Of a stretch of DNA of 64,000 nucleotides, positions 23,563 to 34,900 are shown in pieces. The stretch spans positions 11,186,734-11,250,733 of the forward strand of contig NC_089738.1 of the NCBI RefSeq assembly GCF_035083965.1. The letters run 5' to 3'. The number at the start of each line of letters is the position of its first letter. Within the stretch, counting starts at the first letter, position 1. The DNA comes from Branchiostoma lanceolatum (taxonomy: Eukaryota; Chordata; Leptocardii; Amphioxiformes; Branchiostomatidae). Under the pieces are notes generated by a model. The model made no database searches. It was not told the origin of the DNA and was given only the letters and a program-made list of their open reading frames with translations. Made by a program: the position numbers and the translations under genes.

Positions 23563-26423
23563 ACTGACAGTCTGGAGAGGAGGGAGCCAACATGTCATCT
23601 CTTTGGGTCATGAACTTCTAGAAAAAAGAAATGAAAAAATCACAACAAAAATGAAATTAGAATATGAAACAACACTAATCTTGGTATCAAAACCTCATGA
23701 CTTGAGAGAAATATAATTGATCCTAACAGCCAATCAGTGTATACTGTGATTTTAGTGAGATAAGATACAAAATAGACACCCAAAACTTGTGCCATTCACG
23801 TCATAATACATCAAGTTCCCTAACCTTTTGACTTATGTGAGTATAATGACATTTCAAGTGCCTCTAAAACCAAGTAAGCCTAAGCACATCTTGCCATACT
23901 TTTTATGGTGTATTATTTCTCAAAAATTGTCAAATGTAGAAGGCAAGTTGTCCAATGTCCGTTCATCCACATAGTGGTAGGACAATTTTGGCAATGCCTC
24001 TGGGCAGAGCCATTTTTATACATGTCATGTATCTGTCTACAGTACTACATGTATTTGTACGTACCACAAACCACAATGGAGTAGATGACTGGTGTAGATT
24101 TTAGAGTGGCTGATAATTTACTGTTGTTTGTTGATGTTGGGTCCTATAGAATGAAAATGCAAATGCTCTATAACTCACACTGAAACAGTAACTTTCTGTA
24201 CAGGGATGCTTTTGCAAGTGCCATACTTAGAGGTCTAGTGAATAAAGAAAAATGCCATGTTGATAACATGCATGTACAAGGTGAGATGAATTACTAATCA
24301 TTTTCTGGTAATCAGTTCACTTAGAATGACTGACAAATTTTCTAATGATAGAGGCCCTATTTGTGTAATTGAAAAGATTACGGCATACATAGTTTTGTAA
24401 TAATAGATGAGTGAGACTTCATATTAACATACATGTATTGGGGATTCGTAGACAATTGACAATTAGATTTTTATATGTACATGTATATTCTTGTACATGT
24501 GGTTTCATCTGACTTGCATCTTAGAAAGTCTGCAAGAAAGGAATCAGCCCAATGGTCTGTAACTTCCTGATTTTTAAAGATGATAAGTAATTCTTGTAAG
24601 TAGAGTGTCTAACGATTATGAGTCACAGGGTAGACACTTTACAAGCCATTTCATCACATTTGAAGAAAATCAGTATTTTCAAGACGCTTCTGTAGTTTTA
24701 CAACAACACGTTATGTAGACAATATGTATCCTTTGCCAAATGATTTTACTGCACACCAACTTTAACTTTCCATATGGTTTTCCTTAGGAGTAAGAGACTT
24801 TGTCATGTTCTTGTGAAAGCCCAGTTTTAGATTGCCGTTAGTAGAAGACAGACACAGCAGCAGTTATGTGTCTTGAATAGTTAACTATGATTTCTTCTCA
24901 TGTACAGTGACTTTTTCTAAATGTGCAAGTATGATGAAGTGCTTAAAAAGGTGCAGGCTAGGATTGTGTTTATTTCTGCTAATATTGCTCTAAAATAGGG
25001 TTAGTAATGTTCGTCCTGAATTGGATGCTATGTTCTGTCTCCTACCACCCAAATCTTCCTGTATCCCTGACTGGCTACTTGCCCCCCTCCCCACGTGGTT
25101 CAGGAAGTATTTGCCAACAAAGTGCTGTCATACCGTCACATGTTGTAAGACACAATATGATTGCTTTAACCTTTATTGCTATTATTGAGTTTTTGTATTG
25201 TATCAGGTGATTGTAACAAAAGTACATGGAGCATATCTGTGTTGTAGTTGGTATTATGCTATTGTTACTGGCTTGAAGGAGGCTATTTCTGTACCAGACT
25301 GTGATGATGTTTTTAGTCCCTGAGAAATGCCTGATTATAACCTATCAATACTAATAGTGATGATTGTGTAACTTTGCTATGCTATAACAAGATCAACATT
25401 TTGCCATATCTTTTTGACAAACTGAAAGTGTATTCCAGTCTTCCCTTTATAAAAAAAAATGAAAATTCATAATCAGATAGTTCACACGTGATATATTTTC
25501 TACCTATGATCAGTGGTTATTGCAGGTAAGAAGTTGAGGCCTTGGCGTTGATGACATGTTCTGACTCTTGACTCTTTTCAAAGGCTTTCCAAACTTTTTA
25601 TTTTTAAAACCCTCTTGTTTTTTGTTGCAATTTTAGAACATTTTACATCCACAAAAACATTATTTCCTTGGCAAAAGATAGACCATAGCTGGACTGGGAA
25701 CAGTAAAGTGTTTTATTTACTGGCATTCGTTTTTAAAAACTTTCTACTATTTAGTTTGAATTTTTCTTTCCTTAATGAGTACTTTTATTGTCACAACTGC
25801 CTTCCCCAACTTCTTAAATGAAATAACCTTGATGTATATGGGCTTGAGGAAAAGTACAATATTTCTTTGCTCACCAAATGGCTGTTATAAAGTTAAGTTC
25901 TGATTATATTGTTATGAGAAACAGACAATTGTGGTTGAAGTGTTAACAAAAGCATAGTTCGACTAGATTTGAGGTTGATAATTATGCTTCAGTTAATTGT
26001 TATTTTAGGAGTGATGTTCTCAGTATTTTTTGACAATGTGAACGTTTGAATAGAAGGTAACACTAGTCATGACATAACTACACTGTATATCTGTCTTAGT
26101 TTGGGTTTATGCATGATATAACATGGAAGCTTGCCAGAATATCACTGAATAAGTGCTATGGAGAAACAAGGCCTGTAGGCTTTAACACACCGCCTGTACA
26201 TTTTATGACCTGGCATTATTACATGTACCCACACTGACTCTAGTGACCAACATGATGTATTCAGATGATGTAGACTGGCTGTCCATTGTAGAACTGCATT
26301 GGCAAAGGAAAGACACAATCTATTTGTGTGCTGGAGTTGTATTTACTGCTTTTATTTTTGAGTGCGATGGCCAGTTTACAGTAGTGAAGGTTGTGAATTA
26401 GAACACACAGTGATGTATCTTTC

Positions 26424-26474
26424 ACTACTCTCGTTCCCACTCCCTGCAGAGGTGATCCTGGGAACGAGAGTAGT
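26424..26474. repeat. Perfect 16-bp inverted repeat (hairpin)
   Basis: The arms 26424-26439 and 26459-26474 are exact reverse complements separated by 19 bp. It is too long and perfect for chance in this composition. It may be the remnant of a fold-back element. Confidence 0.8.
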
Positions 26475-26743
26475 TTGCAGTAGCACTGTGAATTAAATTG
26501 TACTAGCATTTCACATATGTACCATTTTTTTAGTGTTTTAATCTACAGGGGGTAGTTTTAAACGTGGTTTATTTATGTTGTGTTGACTCAGGATTCAGTT
26601 GATTTCGTCGGTTTTGACACATGTCCATTTTCTGGCCAGAAATACACTAAAACGGTTTCATGTATCGTGGCATCTTGTCCTTTGTGAGTCAGTCTCTTCA
26701 TGTATATAATGAACGTTAACGGAAAATGCTTGACATTTGATTA

Positions 26744-26749
26744 AATAAA
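26744..26749 (+). promoter_or_regulatory. Candidate FARP polyadenylation signal
   Basis: AATAAA about 3.2 kb after the FARP stop; a nearer AATAAA is at 24241-24246. Which one is used cannot be told from the sequence. Confidence 0.4.
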
Positions 26750-26999
26750 AGGATCACAGTATACCAGTATTTCTAGAAAACAGTCCTGAAAGTGTTATTG
26801 ACACTACTTGGTGAAAAAGAATTCTGACTTGACACGATTATGGATTCACACTTGGTAAAACTATCAGTATGCATCATATCTTTCTACAGCGATAATTTCA
26901 TTTATTGAGATATGAAATGTACAAGGACATCACAGCTCAACTTAATGTATTTTGTATATTGTCCTGGTACAATGAAGCTCCTGGTACAATGAAGCTTCT

Positions 27000-27660
27000 A
27001 TTAATTCATCAACAACAAGATTTCCGCGGCCTCATATCTCCATGAACTATTCTGTTTATGCAAATGACTTAGACATTTACATAATATATGCTTGGTCATG
27101 AACACATTTAACCAACTTACACATGTCGCAATGTTGACGAACCTTCATCTAACACTTAGATGAACTATGGCACTTTTGTATTAATTATGCAAATTGGGAA
27201 TATATTTGCATAATTGGTATCTGTTGATACTCCACTTGCCATAAACTACATCCTTTACATGTATTTGAGTCTTATAATGGAAAACACTGCAAATATAGAA
27301 TTTCCTCATTAGTTATGCAAATTAAGTCCCAATTAGCATAATTTGCACTACATTGTGTACATCTCTGTCTAAGCTACCTGCATACTAAATATCATGGAAA
27401 TCCGTCTTTCCTTTGTTCAGTTATTCTCCTTAGAAGATTTTCACAATAACGCCACTGCAGGCTGGTAGGGAGCCCAAACCGACACCACTTCTTTATTACA
27501 TCACAAGCTATCTGCCACCCAAACATCAAGACCATAGCACGTCCAGGTCAAAATATACAAAAAACGGAAGTTCTATTGCAGTACCAAGGTCATATACCAG
27601 GGGGCCCAAAATCGACCTTGAACTTCGGCTTCATAACACCTGTCCACATACCAAATATAA
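27000..27660. mobile_element. Interspersed repeat family with TATGCAAATTA / TTTGCATAA words
   Basis: Segments such as TTAATTATGCAAATTGGG and TTAGCATAATTTGCA recur at 45610-45650, 50375-50530, 54625-54835 and 58636-58660. Around 27550-27660 a second block (GGAAGTTCTATTGCAG ... ACATACCAAATA) is matched at about 58670-58765. The pattern suggests a common amphioxus interspersed element. Boundaries and class are unclear. Confidence 0.55.
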
Positions 27661-28893
27661 CTACTTTCTTTAAGGTAAGGACAGTCCATGGAACGTTGTC
27701 AAACAGGTTATATACATACATATATAGAGAGACCAACATACACAATTCATATGAGTTTTATTAGAGTACATGTCTGCATCTATTTTCTGCAGCTTTATCA
27801 TTTCTACCCTCTATCTGTATTTGTGTTTGAACTGAACGCTATGGTGCCCCTACGGCTGACTAAGCTATGGGAGAGAGAGAGAGATTTGTGTTTCATCTCT
27901 CTCAGCTCAAAAGAATTACAAGAGATAGTTGGAAGAATATCTCGCAAAGTGTCTTATCTTTAAATGGATTTAAGAAGGAATAATAATAAAAAAGATTCTG
28001 TTCTGCAATTCTGATAGAAAATCTGTTCAGTCCTTTTCACAATCACAGCTTTATCAGACAGAAATCAATTCATAAGGTTCAAATTTCCAACAACGCCTGC
28101 GCACTAGAAGACCATATGTCACTTCTATCGCTTACGTTGAGTCCGCACATCCAGTACAACTTGCTGGTGAGTAACCTTGTCCTTCGACCCAGAGGTCGGG
28201 GGTTCCAATCCAGGTTGTGATTTACCCGACATGGACGTGGTGGCCAATGTTCATAACTTCTCGAAAAGAGCTCGGCGAATTTTCAGGTTAAAATGAGACT
28301 GATGTGCTGAACATATCGTTTGTCTTTCCTATCACAATCACCCGGGATCTGGTTCGAGATTGCGATCCGATCTTCTCTGGTTGCAAAGCCAAAGGTAGCT
28401 TACACGACACGTGTACACGACCTAGGTACTAATAATGTTCGCCCAAACTGCCCAGTTCAGGCTTGGAGCTGGCTTTTCCTGCTGCAGACGGAAAACATGG
28501 CAGCTGGGTGAAGGACAAGTGGCTACTTTCCGAGTTAAGGTAAGGACAGTCCATAGAAAGTTGTCCAACAGGTTATATCTACGAAGGCGGTGACGAGGGA
28601 TAATGTCAGGGTTCAGTTAATAGATTATCCATGGATAAAAATAACCATTTGAAATGTAAATAATGCCATCGCAAGGTCACGGTTTCAAAAGCGTCAAGAG
28701 CCTCGGTCAAAGGTGGATCGGAGGCCCCTAACCTGTTAGCAGCCCTTGTCTGGACCATGCTTTATACATGTCCATATGTACGTATAACGTTATGTGTTTG
28801 TTTACGTCTCATAGCCTTCAATGCATCACATGTCACATGTGCAGTTAAAATTGTGAACAAGCTCATCATGAAGTGACATTTGTGTAATTTTTC

Positions 28894-29898
28894 ATGCAGC
28901 TAAAAATCAGCACCCTGCCGACAAGCAAGAATCCAGAAAGGCCCAAGTCAGCACGTACACTTGAACCGATCGGAACAGACACGTTTCGTCTTCGCCTGAT
29001 GAACTCTGCAAAAGAGGTGTCACTTCTGCATGAATGGGGAACAGCTGAAGGGTGGATACCAGGGCTGCACGATGCACGGATCTTTTACCAACAGGACCCA
29101 ACAGGGTTTTACCTGGCTGAGGCAAATGGCATTCCTGTTGGTGGAGTCTCCTCAGTTAAATACGGAGAGGACCATGTCTATGGTGGGTACTTAATTGTCA
29201 GGCCCGCCTTTCGCGAGAAGAGGTATGGGTGGGAGATGGCTAAGAATATGGTCCAGATGAGTGGTCCTAGAAAGCTGGCCATTGATGCAGTGGAAAATAA
29301 ACAAAATCAATACGAGAGATTCTTTGGATTTGAGCAGTCTTGGCGGACTGTGAGACTTCAGGGGATCGGTACCGGTCGTACCATTGAAACAAGGCTCGTT
29401 GATGACACTGTAATCCTTGAACCTGGTGACAAAGTAGATTTTGAGAGTCTTTTTGATTTTGATCGTAATGTCTATGGGGTTCCTCGTTCTGCCTTTTTGA
29501 AGAGTTGGATCTCACAGCCAGGCATGATCTCCTTCGCTGCAGTACAAAAGAACAAAAGTACTGACCCAGTCGAAAAGAAAGCTGACAAAATTCTAGGCTA
29601 CGGTTGTATTCGTTTGTGTTATGAAAATTATAGGGATACTAAATTTTCCCGCAGAATCGGCCCCCTCTTTGCTGAGTCACCGTCAGTCGCGTCGTGTCTT
29701 TTCAACGCGCTTGTGAGCACTGTCCCAGCAGGTACACCCTTCTACATCGATGTTCCTTATACAAATCGTGGTGTAATAGAGATCGAAAAGACTGAATATC
29801 GCCTTCAACCGCTTTGCTCTTTCGCACGTATGTACATTAACGGCGAGTGGGAAATTCGCCGGGATATGGTATATGGTCTTACGATAGATATTTGTTGA
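28894..29898 (+). CDS. GNAT-family N-acetyltransferase with two GNAT-like domains
   Basis: An uninterrupted 334-residue frame. Residues about 30-150 form a GNAT fold: a first strand FRLRLMNSAKEV, the GIPVGGVSSVKYG strand pair and the acetyl-CoA-binding region YLIVRPAFREKRYGWEMAKN, which fits the R/QxxGxG/A loop loosely. Residues about 170-334 look like the second, YitH-like acetyltransferase half, ending in CSFARMY and a short tail. The acceptor amine is unknown. The ATG at 28894 lies inside a sequence that also reads as a splice acceptor (TTTTTCATGCAG). The first exon could therefore be upstream and the coding exon begin at 28901, in which case the next in-frame ATG, at 28999, would cut the first strand. 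The single-exon structure contrasts with its many-exon neighbours and would suit a retrocopy or a recently acquired gene. Confidence 0.8.
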   Translation: MQLKISTLPTSKNPERPKSARTLEPIGTDTFRLRLMNSAKEVSLLHEWGTAEGWIPGLHDARIFYQQDPTGFYLAEANGIPVGGVSSVKYGEDHVYGGYLIVRPAFREKRYGWEMAKNMVQMSGPRKLAIDAVENKQNQYERFFGFEQSWRTVRLQGIGTGRTIETRLVDDTVILEPGDKVDFESLFDFDRNVYGVPRSAFLKSWISQPGMISFAAVQKNKSTDPVEKKADKILGYGCIRLCYENYRDTKFSRRIGPLFAESPSVASCLFNALVSTVPAGTPFYIDVPYTNRGVIEIEKTEYRLQPLCSFARMYINGEWEIRRDMVYGLTIDIC

Positions 29899-30661
29899 TG
29901 AATTAAGATAAGTGTAATAGGGTGCACTATGCATTTCTTTGTATCTTAACTTAAGTTTAACTTTTGTACACTCACGACGTAGTCTGTGTCCCCTGTTCTT
30001 CTTTGAAATGAGACAAAACGGCACAGTTACAGCCGATGACGTGGAGAGTGGAAGTTAGTCTACTTTGTAGTTATCTTAATCATCTGACCGAAAAAATAGC
30101 AGTCATCAGCTCTCCCAATATTCTTGTATTTGACCTTAGGCCATGTTGATTTGTTTATATGGATGACATCCGCGCGCGCATCAATTTTCGTCCGTTTCCA
30201 AAAAACAAAGTTTTCGGCAATACTGTAAACAGCATCGGCTATGGTTAAACTGAGTCCTATACGAGAATGACAGTCGACAGGGCACTGCATCTGTAGGCTG
30301 ACTCAGTTCCATTGCAAAGTTCTTATCAGTGGATCCGCTTTTCATATCAAATTTACTAAAATACTCAATTTCAGAGGCAGTCTTTGTCAGGTCTATGCCA
30401 TTACGAATATCTAGATTGATATACATGTACATGTATATAACGTTACATAAAGCTATAACTGTTATGCAGAATAACTGACATGAATTAAAGAATCAGCTTT
30501 AAAAACCATAATTAAAATCGATGTTCTATGCTTTTTAAGATATATTCATACCATGTCAAAAAAGCTAACCATGAGAATATATATGAGTTCTATTATTTTA
30601 TAAATCTTGAGTTTTCGTGTAATAACTTAAGCCTTAGCTTGGTGATGTCAATGTGACGATG

Positions 30662-30667
30662 AATAAA
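30662..30667 (+). promoter_or_regulatory. Candidate polyadenylation signal for the acetyltransferase gene
   Basis: AATAAA about 760 bp after the stop codon at 29898. Nothing else nearby is a clear alternative. Confidence 0.35.
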
Positions 30668-31674
30668 GTGATATTTGCGGCTTATCTTATGTTTTGCTTC
30701 CTTCCTTATAAGTTTAGTAGAGAATAAGACATGGTAATTTCACAAAACTTAATGACAACATTCAAGGTCCTCTAGAATGTCCAGTTTTGCTGCTGTTGAT
30801 GCCGTTCGGGCAATAGCTAGAGAAATATGCAGAAAAATACATTTTCAGTTACGGTATGTATACGAGGGAGGGAGAGGAAGGTAAGCATTAACGTTACACT
30901 TTGAAACGATTTTCTTTAGAGTTTGTAGTAAAGAAAGCATAGTTCAGTGGAAGTAAAAAAAACGTTTCACTCCTCTACGAAAATAACAGATTTGCCAAGG
31001 GAAAGCCGGATTCTCAGCCCTCTCAGAAGAGAAAAAACTCCGCGGAGTTGGAAGTTTTCAACTACTTCGCTAGATGTCGCTGTGTAACCCTGAAGAATCC
31101 GACTCCGCGGAGTTTCTACATCCAGAGCAGGGTAGCCCCACTTCCGGGCCGGTGTGTCAAATCTTGACGTGTGCACCTTAAAACGCGTATTTCTGAGCTT
31201 GTTGTAAAATTAGACCATATATTCCTCCAGTCGAGCATTACATCGTGACGAACTAACATTCCTATCCCAGCTGGTCCAGGTAAGTGACGCTTTTTGTCCG
31301 TTTTAATAGTGGTTGAAGCCGCGATGATTGTGCCCCCCTCCCCACCTACCGGCCTAGTGCTACGTGGAACTTTAAACCCGCGACTGTCAAACAAGTTGAC
31401 CGTTACCTCCAGCGATACGTGAACTGTATGTTGGTACATATTCAATGTATTATATATGTAGATAGATTGATAGTTCAGTAGGAGAATGAGTTTTTGAAGT
31501 GTAGACGTGCAGTGAAAATATAGGACATCATATTTCATTTTCAAGCAGATGTTTGGTTAATCGATATCCTAAAACTTTCCTTCTAGACTCCGTGTTTTTT
31601 TTTTTACTTCATGTCTTCTCTGACAGCAATATGTTGTATAACAGTCGTATATGTGTAGACATTGTTTATCCGGA

Positions 31675-31785
31675 CAGACAGACAGACAGACAGACAGACA
31701 GATTCATGTGATCCATTCACACCGGGATGAACCAATACTCTTTTCGATAAGTGTGGTGGGTTCTTTAACATGCTTGAGGACTATA
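31675..31785 (-). mobile_element. SINE family B tail ending in a tetranucleotide repeat
   Basis: On the reverse strand, AAAGAACCCACCACACTTAT and CCCGGTGTGAATGGATCA match the 3' part of family B copies (49320-49385, 53185-53245). The sequence then runs directly into (TGTC)n. This indicates that the family's 3' end is a short tandem repeat. Confidence 0.6.
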
Positions 31786-31939
31786 ATAATTAATATTGCA
31801 AGTTAATTTTTCAAATTGCAAGTAAAATTTTTGCCAACTTGTAATTTTGCAAGTAACCAAAAATAAGTATTTTGATCCCTGATGTAGGTTGTATTTTTCC
31901 ACCATTCAGTTCTACACTTGCTACACAGCTCTACAAACA

Positions 31940-34900
31940 ATGGCCAGCCCTCGGACACGGAGAGTTCTAAAGGACTTGCGTCCCAAATCAGGAAATAATG
32001 TAAGTGACAATACTTCATCTTCTGGCTCTTTTATCATCGTTTTATTGCAAGTTTCGAAGACATGTTTTAAACTGTACCAATGTACCCTGGATAGTGGTGA
32101 GTGCCTATCTGTAATCTTCGGATTAAAATTGCATATTGCACAAACAAAGATCACTAGTATATTCACTACCATTAAATTAGATTCCAGTACATACCGTAAA
32201 TTTATATAACGCTATCTTCACAAGGATTTAATTTCACAGTAGGATGGAAAAGGGGGTTCACTATGTTTTACGTTCGCAGTTGAAACAAGTGTGTGGTACA
32301 GTAGATAATACAAGGGAAATACATATGAGGGATGCCATGATTTTGCTGTGGAGGAGTAACTGCAAACGTTTGAATAATATTCAGATTGTGTTGTAATCAA
32401 TTTTGGAACTATATGTTTCTGTTATGAGCTCTAGCCTAGATGAGATTCATAGTAGTACTGTATCATTAGTGTATATGTATTCACACATTTAACAGTAGGG
32501 TCACCTTGGAATTTAACTAACACCTGTCATTCCATGATTTGATTGAATCATGTTGCTAAGTAATTAGGGACAAGAATTATGGCCATCTTGTCATCCTGGT
32601 TGACATTATTAGTGTGTTTAATCTGAAAAAAATTAGAATGAGGTAAATTAATCATAACAGGAGCTAAGCATGGGTTTGCTGAAATGACTGAATGGAACAT
32701 AGGTCTGGGAAAAATCCATATACAGTACCTAAAATTTTTCAAGCTAGAAAAGAAGAACTGATAGTGTAGATCAGGGTTGTTTCCAGGACCCGTCCTTCCA
32801 TCCCAAGATGGAAATTTGTGGACAAAAATTTCACTCTGTCCATCCTTAAAGTCTGAACTTCATTGAGATAAAGTTGATGCACATGTATTTTAGTTCTGTC
32901 AGCTTAAAATGACAGATTTGACATTGAAAATTAACAACATGGGCCTCCAAACAATGTGTGTGACAGAAAAATATTTGAAGCTGGAGACAGCTCTGGTATA
33001 GACACTGATTTGTTACGTTGTGTTCCAGAACTGTTTTGAATGTGGAACTCACAACCCTCAGTGGGTGAGTGTGTCCTATGGCATCTGGATCTGTCTCGAG
33101 TGTTCAGGCAAGCACAGAGGACTGGGAGTCCATTTAAGGTACAGATTGTATTGAGTATTTTTTTTCTCTGTTGAATCCCTCCACTGAAGTATACTAAAAA
33201 GTCTGACTACGTAGCAAAATACAATGGAAATAGTAAAGTACACTTTAGATTAAAAATGCTGTATTTCAGGTAGCATTATTAGACTTTTTGGTGGATTTCA
33301 ATACTCATGATCAGTCAGACAATTAAATCTGATTCTTCTCTATATGAACATCTCTTCAACTTCACTACAAATTTGCAATTTTCTGACATCTAGATCTTGT
33401 ATGAAGTTTTTATGGCAGTCTCACATGCATAAAAAACCTGTAAAGACCCTAACCTCCTCTCTCATAACTTCAATGAAAGACAGCCATAAGTGAAAAGTAG
33501 CAAACAAACAAGCACCTTGTTGTTATTTTTATGTCAGTTTTGTTCGCTCCACAACGATGGACAAGTGGAAAGACGCAGAACTTGAGAAGATGAAGGTGGG
33601 GGGGAACAACGCTGCCAGGGAGTTCTTCAAGTCCCAAGACGACTACAACCCCAGCTGGAGTCTGTCGGAGAAATACAACAGCAAAGCTGCAGCCTTGTAT
33701 AGAGATAAGGTAACAGTCAGCAGGTTAATTTCCTGACTTTTCAAATGTATGACAGCAGAAATGGCTTCAACTCCAAGTAGAAATAATGTTTTACAACTCA
33801 CTTTCTCTAATCAAAGTTACAAATGCAAATTGTTATCTTGTTAAACCTTCTCCCTGCTGCCTAATTTTGTAACCAATACATAGTTTGCTCCAACGTTCTA
33901 CCTCAGCAGGGGGAAGATTAATACTTACTGTTCCAAACTACTGACAATTTCCACATACTTCTCAACTATGGGATGTTTGTTTTGTATAGTGGCATAAAGG
34001 GCAGCAAGTTTCCTTGCTGTTTCAGTAGTATTGTATATTTGTACAGGGAGAGGTTGCAAGCCCTTCCCCTTTAACGTGCTCTAGGCAAGTTTTACGTCCC
34101 CTCCGAAAGATGGGTGCAGCCCCAACTAGTAATAAGATGTCCTACCCAGGATTGAACCGGGGTCGGCAGTTACCAACTGAACCAGGAGCTCAACTGTGAG
34201 AATGCTACCTGTAGAATGCGAGGGTCCAGTCTCAAGTATTGAACTGCAGCATTTTTTTTATTGGACTATGGTAGCGTAATGATGAACTGTTTGTATCTTT
34301 TCATTCATTTGCAGATTTCCACAGAGGCGGAAGGGAAAACATGGTCTGAACAAACATCTTCAGCCAAAAACTATGTCCCCTATCAGCCAACCAGGAGGAC
34401 ACAGACTTCAAACACAAAAAACTTTGGTATGAGATTTTTCTTCAGTTTTATAAAATTGTTTCAAAATGATAAACTTTAAATCGTCCACACAACTGTAGAG
34501 AATAAAAGAAACATAATGACTGTATGCTTATCATGGACTGTATGTTTAACTTTGTACTTGCTATGGTTGGATACATTTGCCAACTGTCTATTGGTAGCAA
34601 CAGAAGTCAGCATGAATAGGGTTAAACTTTTGTGTTTTTTCAGGTTCAGCAAGTTCTAATAGTTCATCCTCCTACCAGTCCGGTGGTCAGTTCTCAAGCA
34701 TCTCAATGTGAGTCAATCTTCAGGTCTCATATTGATGTTATTCAAAAGTTTCATTGATATTTCTCCCCATTTTACCCCCATTGTTGTTGCACAAGTCTAA
34801 ATATTCTTATTTCACACAGGAATGAAATCTCCTCCAGAAAAGAAGACTTCTTCCGTAGAAAACAGATGGAGAACATGAATAAGCCGGAGTGAGTATGACT

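Larger units (their letters stand above)
23563..28893. other. FARP 3'UTR and intergenic DNA
   Basis: AT-rich, no gene recognised. It contains AATAAA at 24241 and 26744 and a perfect 16-bp inverted repeat at 26424-26439/26459-26474 (ACTACTCTCGTTCCCA). Repeats rich in TATGCAAATTA words occupy about 27000-27660. A 43-bp direct repeat occurs at 27671-27713 and 28536-28578. Confidence 0.6.
29899..31939. other. Intergenic DNA and ARFGAP1 5' flank
   Basis: No gene found. At about 30135-30185 lies a solitary end related to the TIR element at 47928-48618 (GGATGACATCC then CGCGCGC). A (GACA)n tract at 31675-31702 abuts the reverse-oriented tail of a family B SINE (about 31715-31785). The start of the ARFGAP1 transcript must lie upstream of 31940 but no core promoter motif stands out. 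Confidence 0.55.

Noticed and set aside
29267..29515. Minus-strand frame inside the acetyltransferase
   Set aside because: Antisense shadow without recognisable features.
31675..31702. CRISPR-like array of short repeats
   Set aside because: Simple (GACA)n with no spacers, in animal DNA; no CRISPR array is present in the window.
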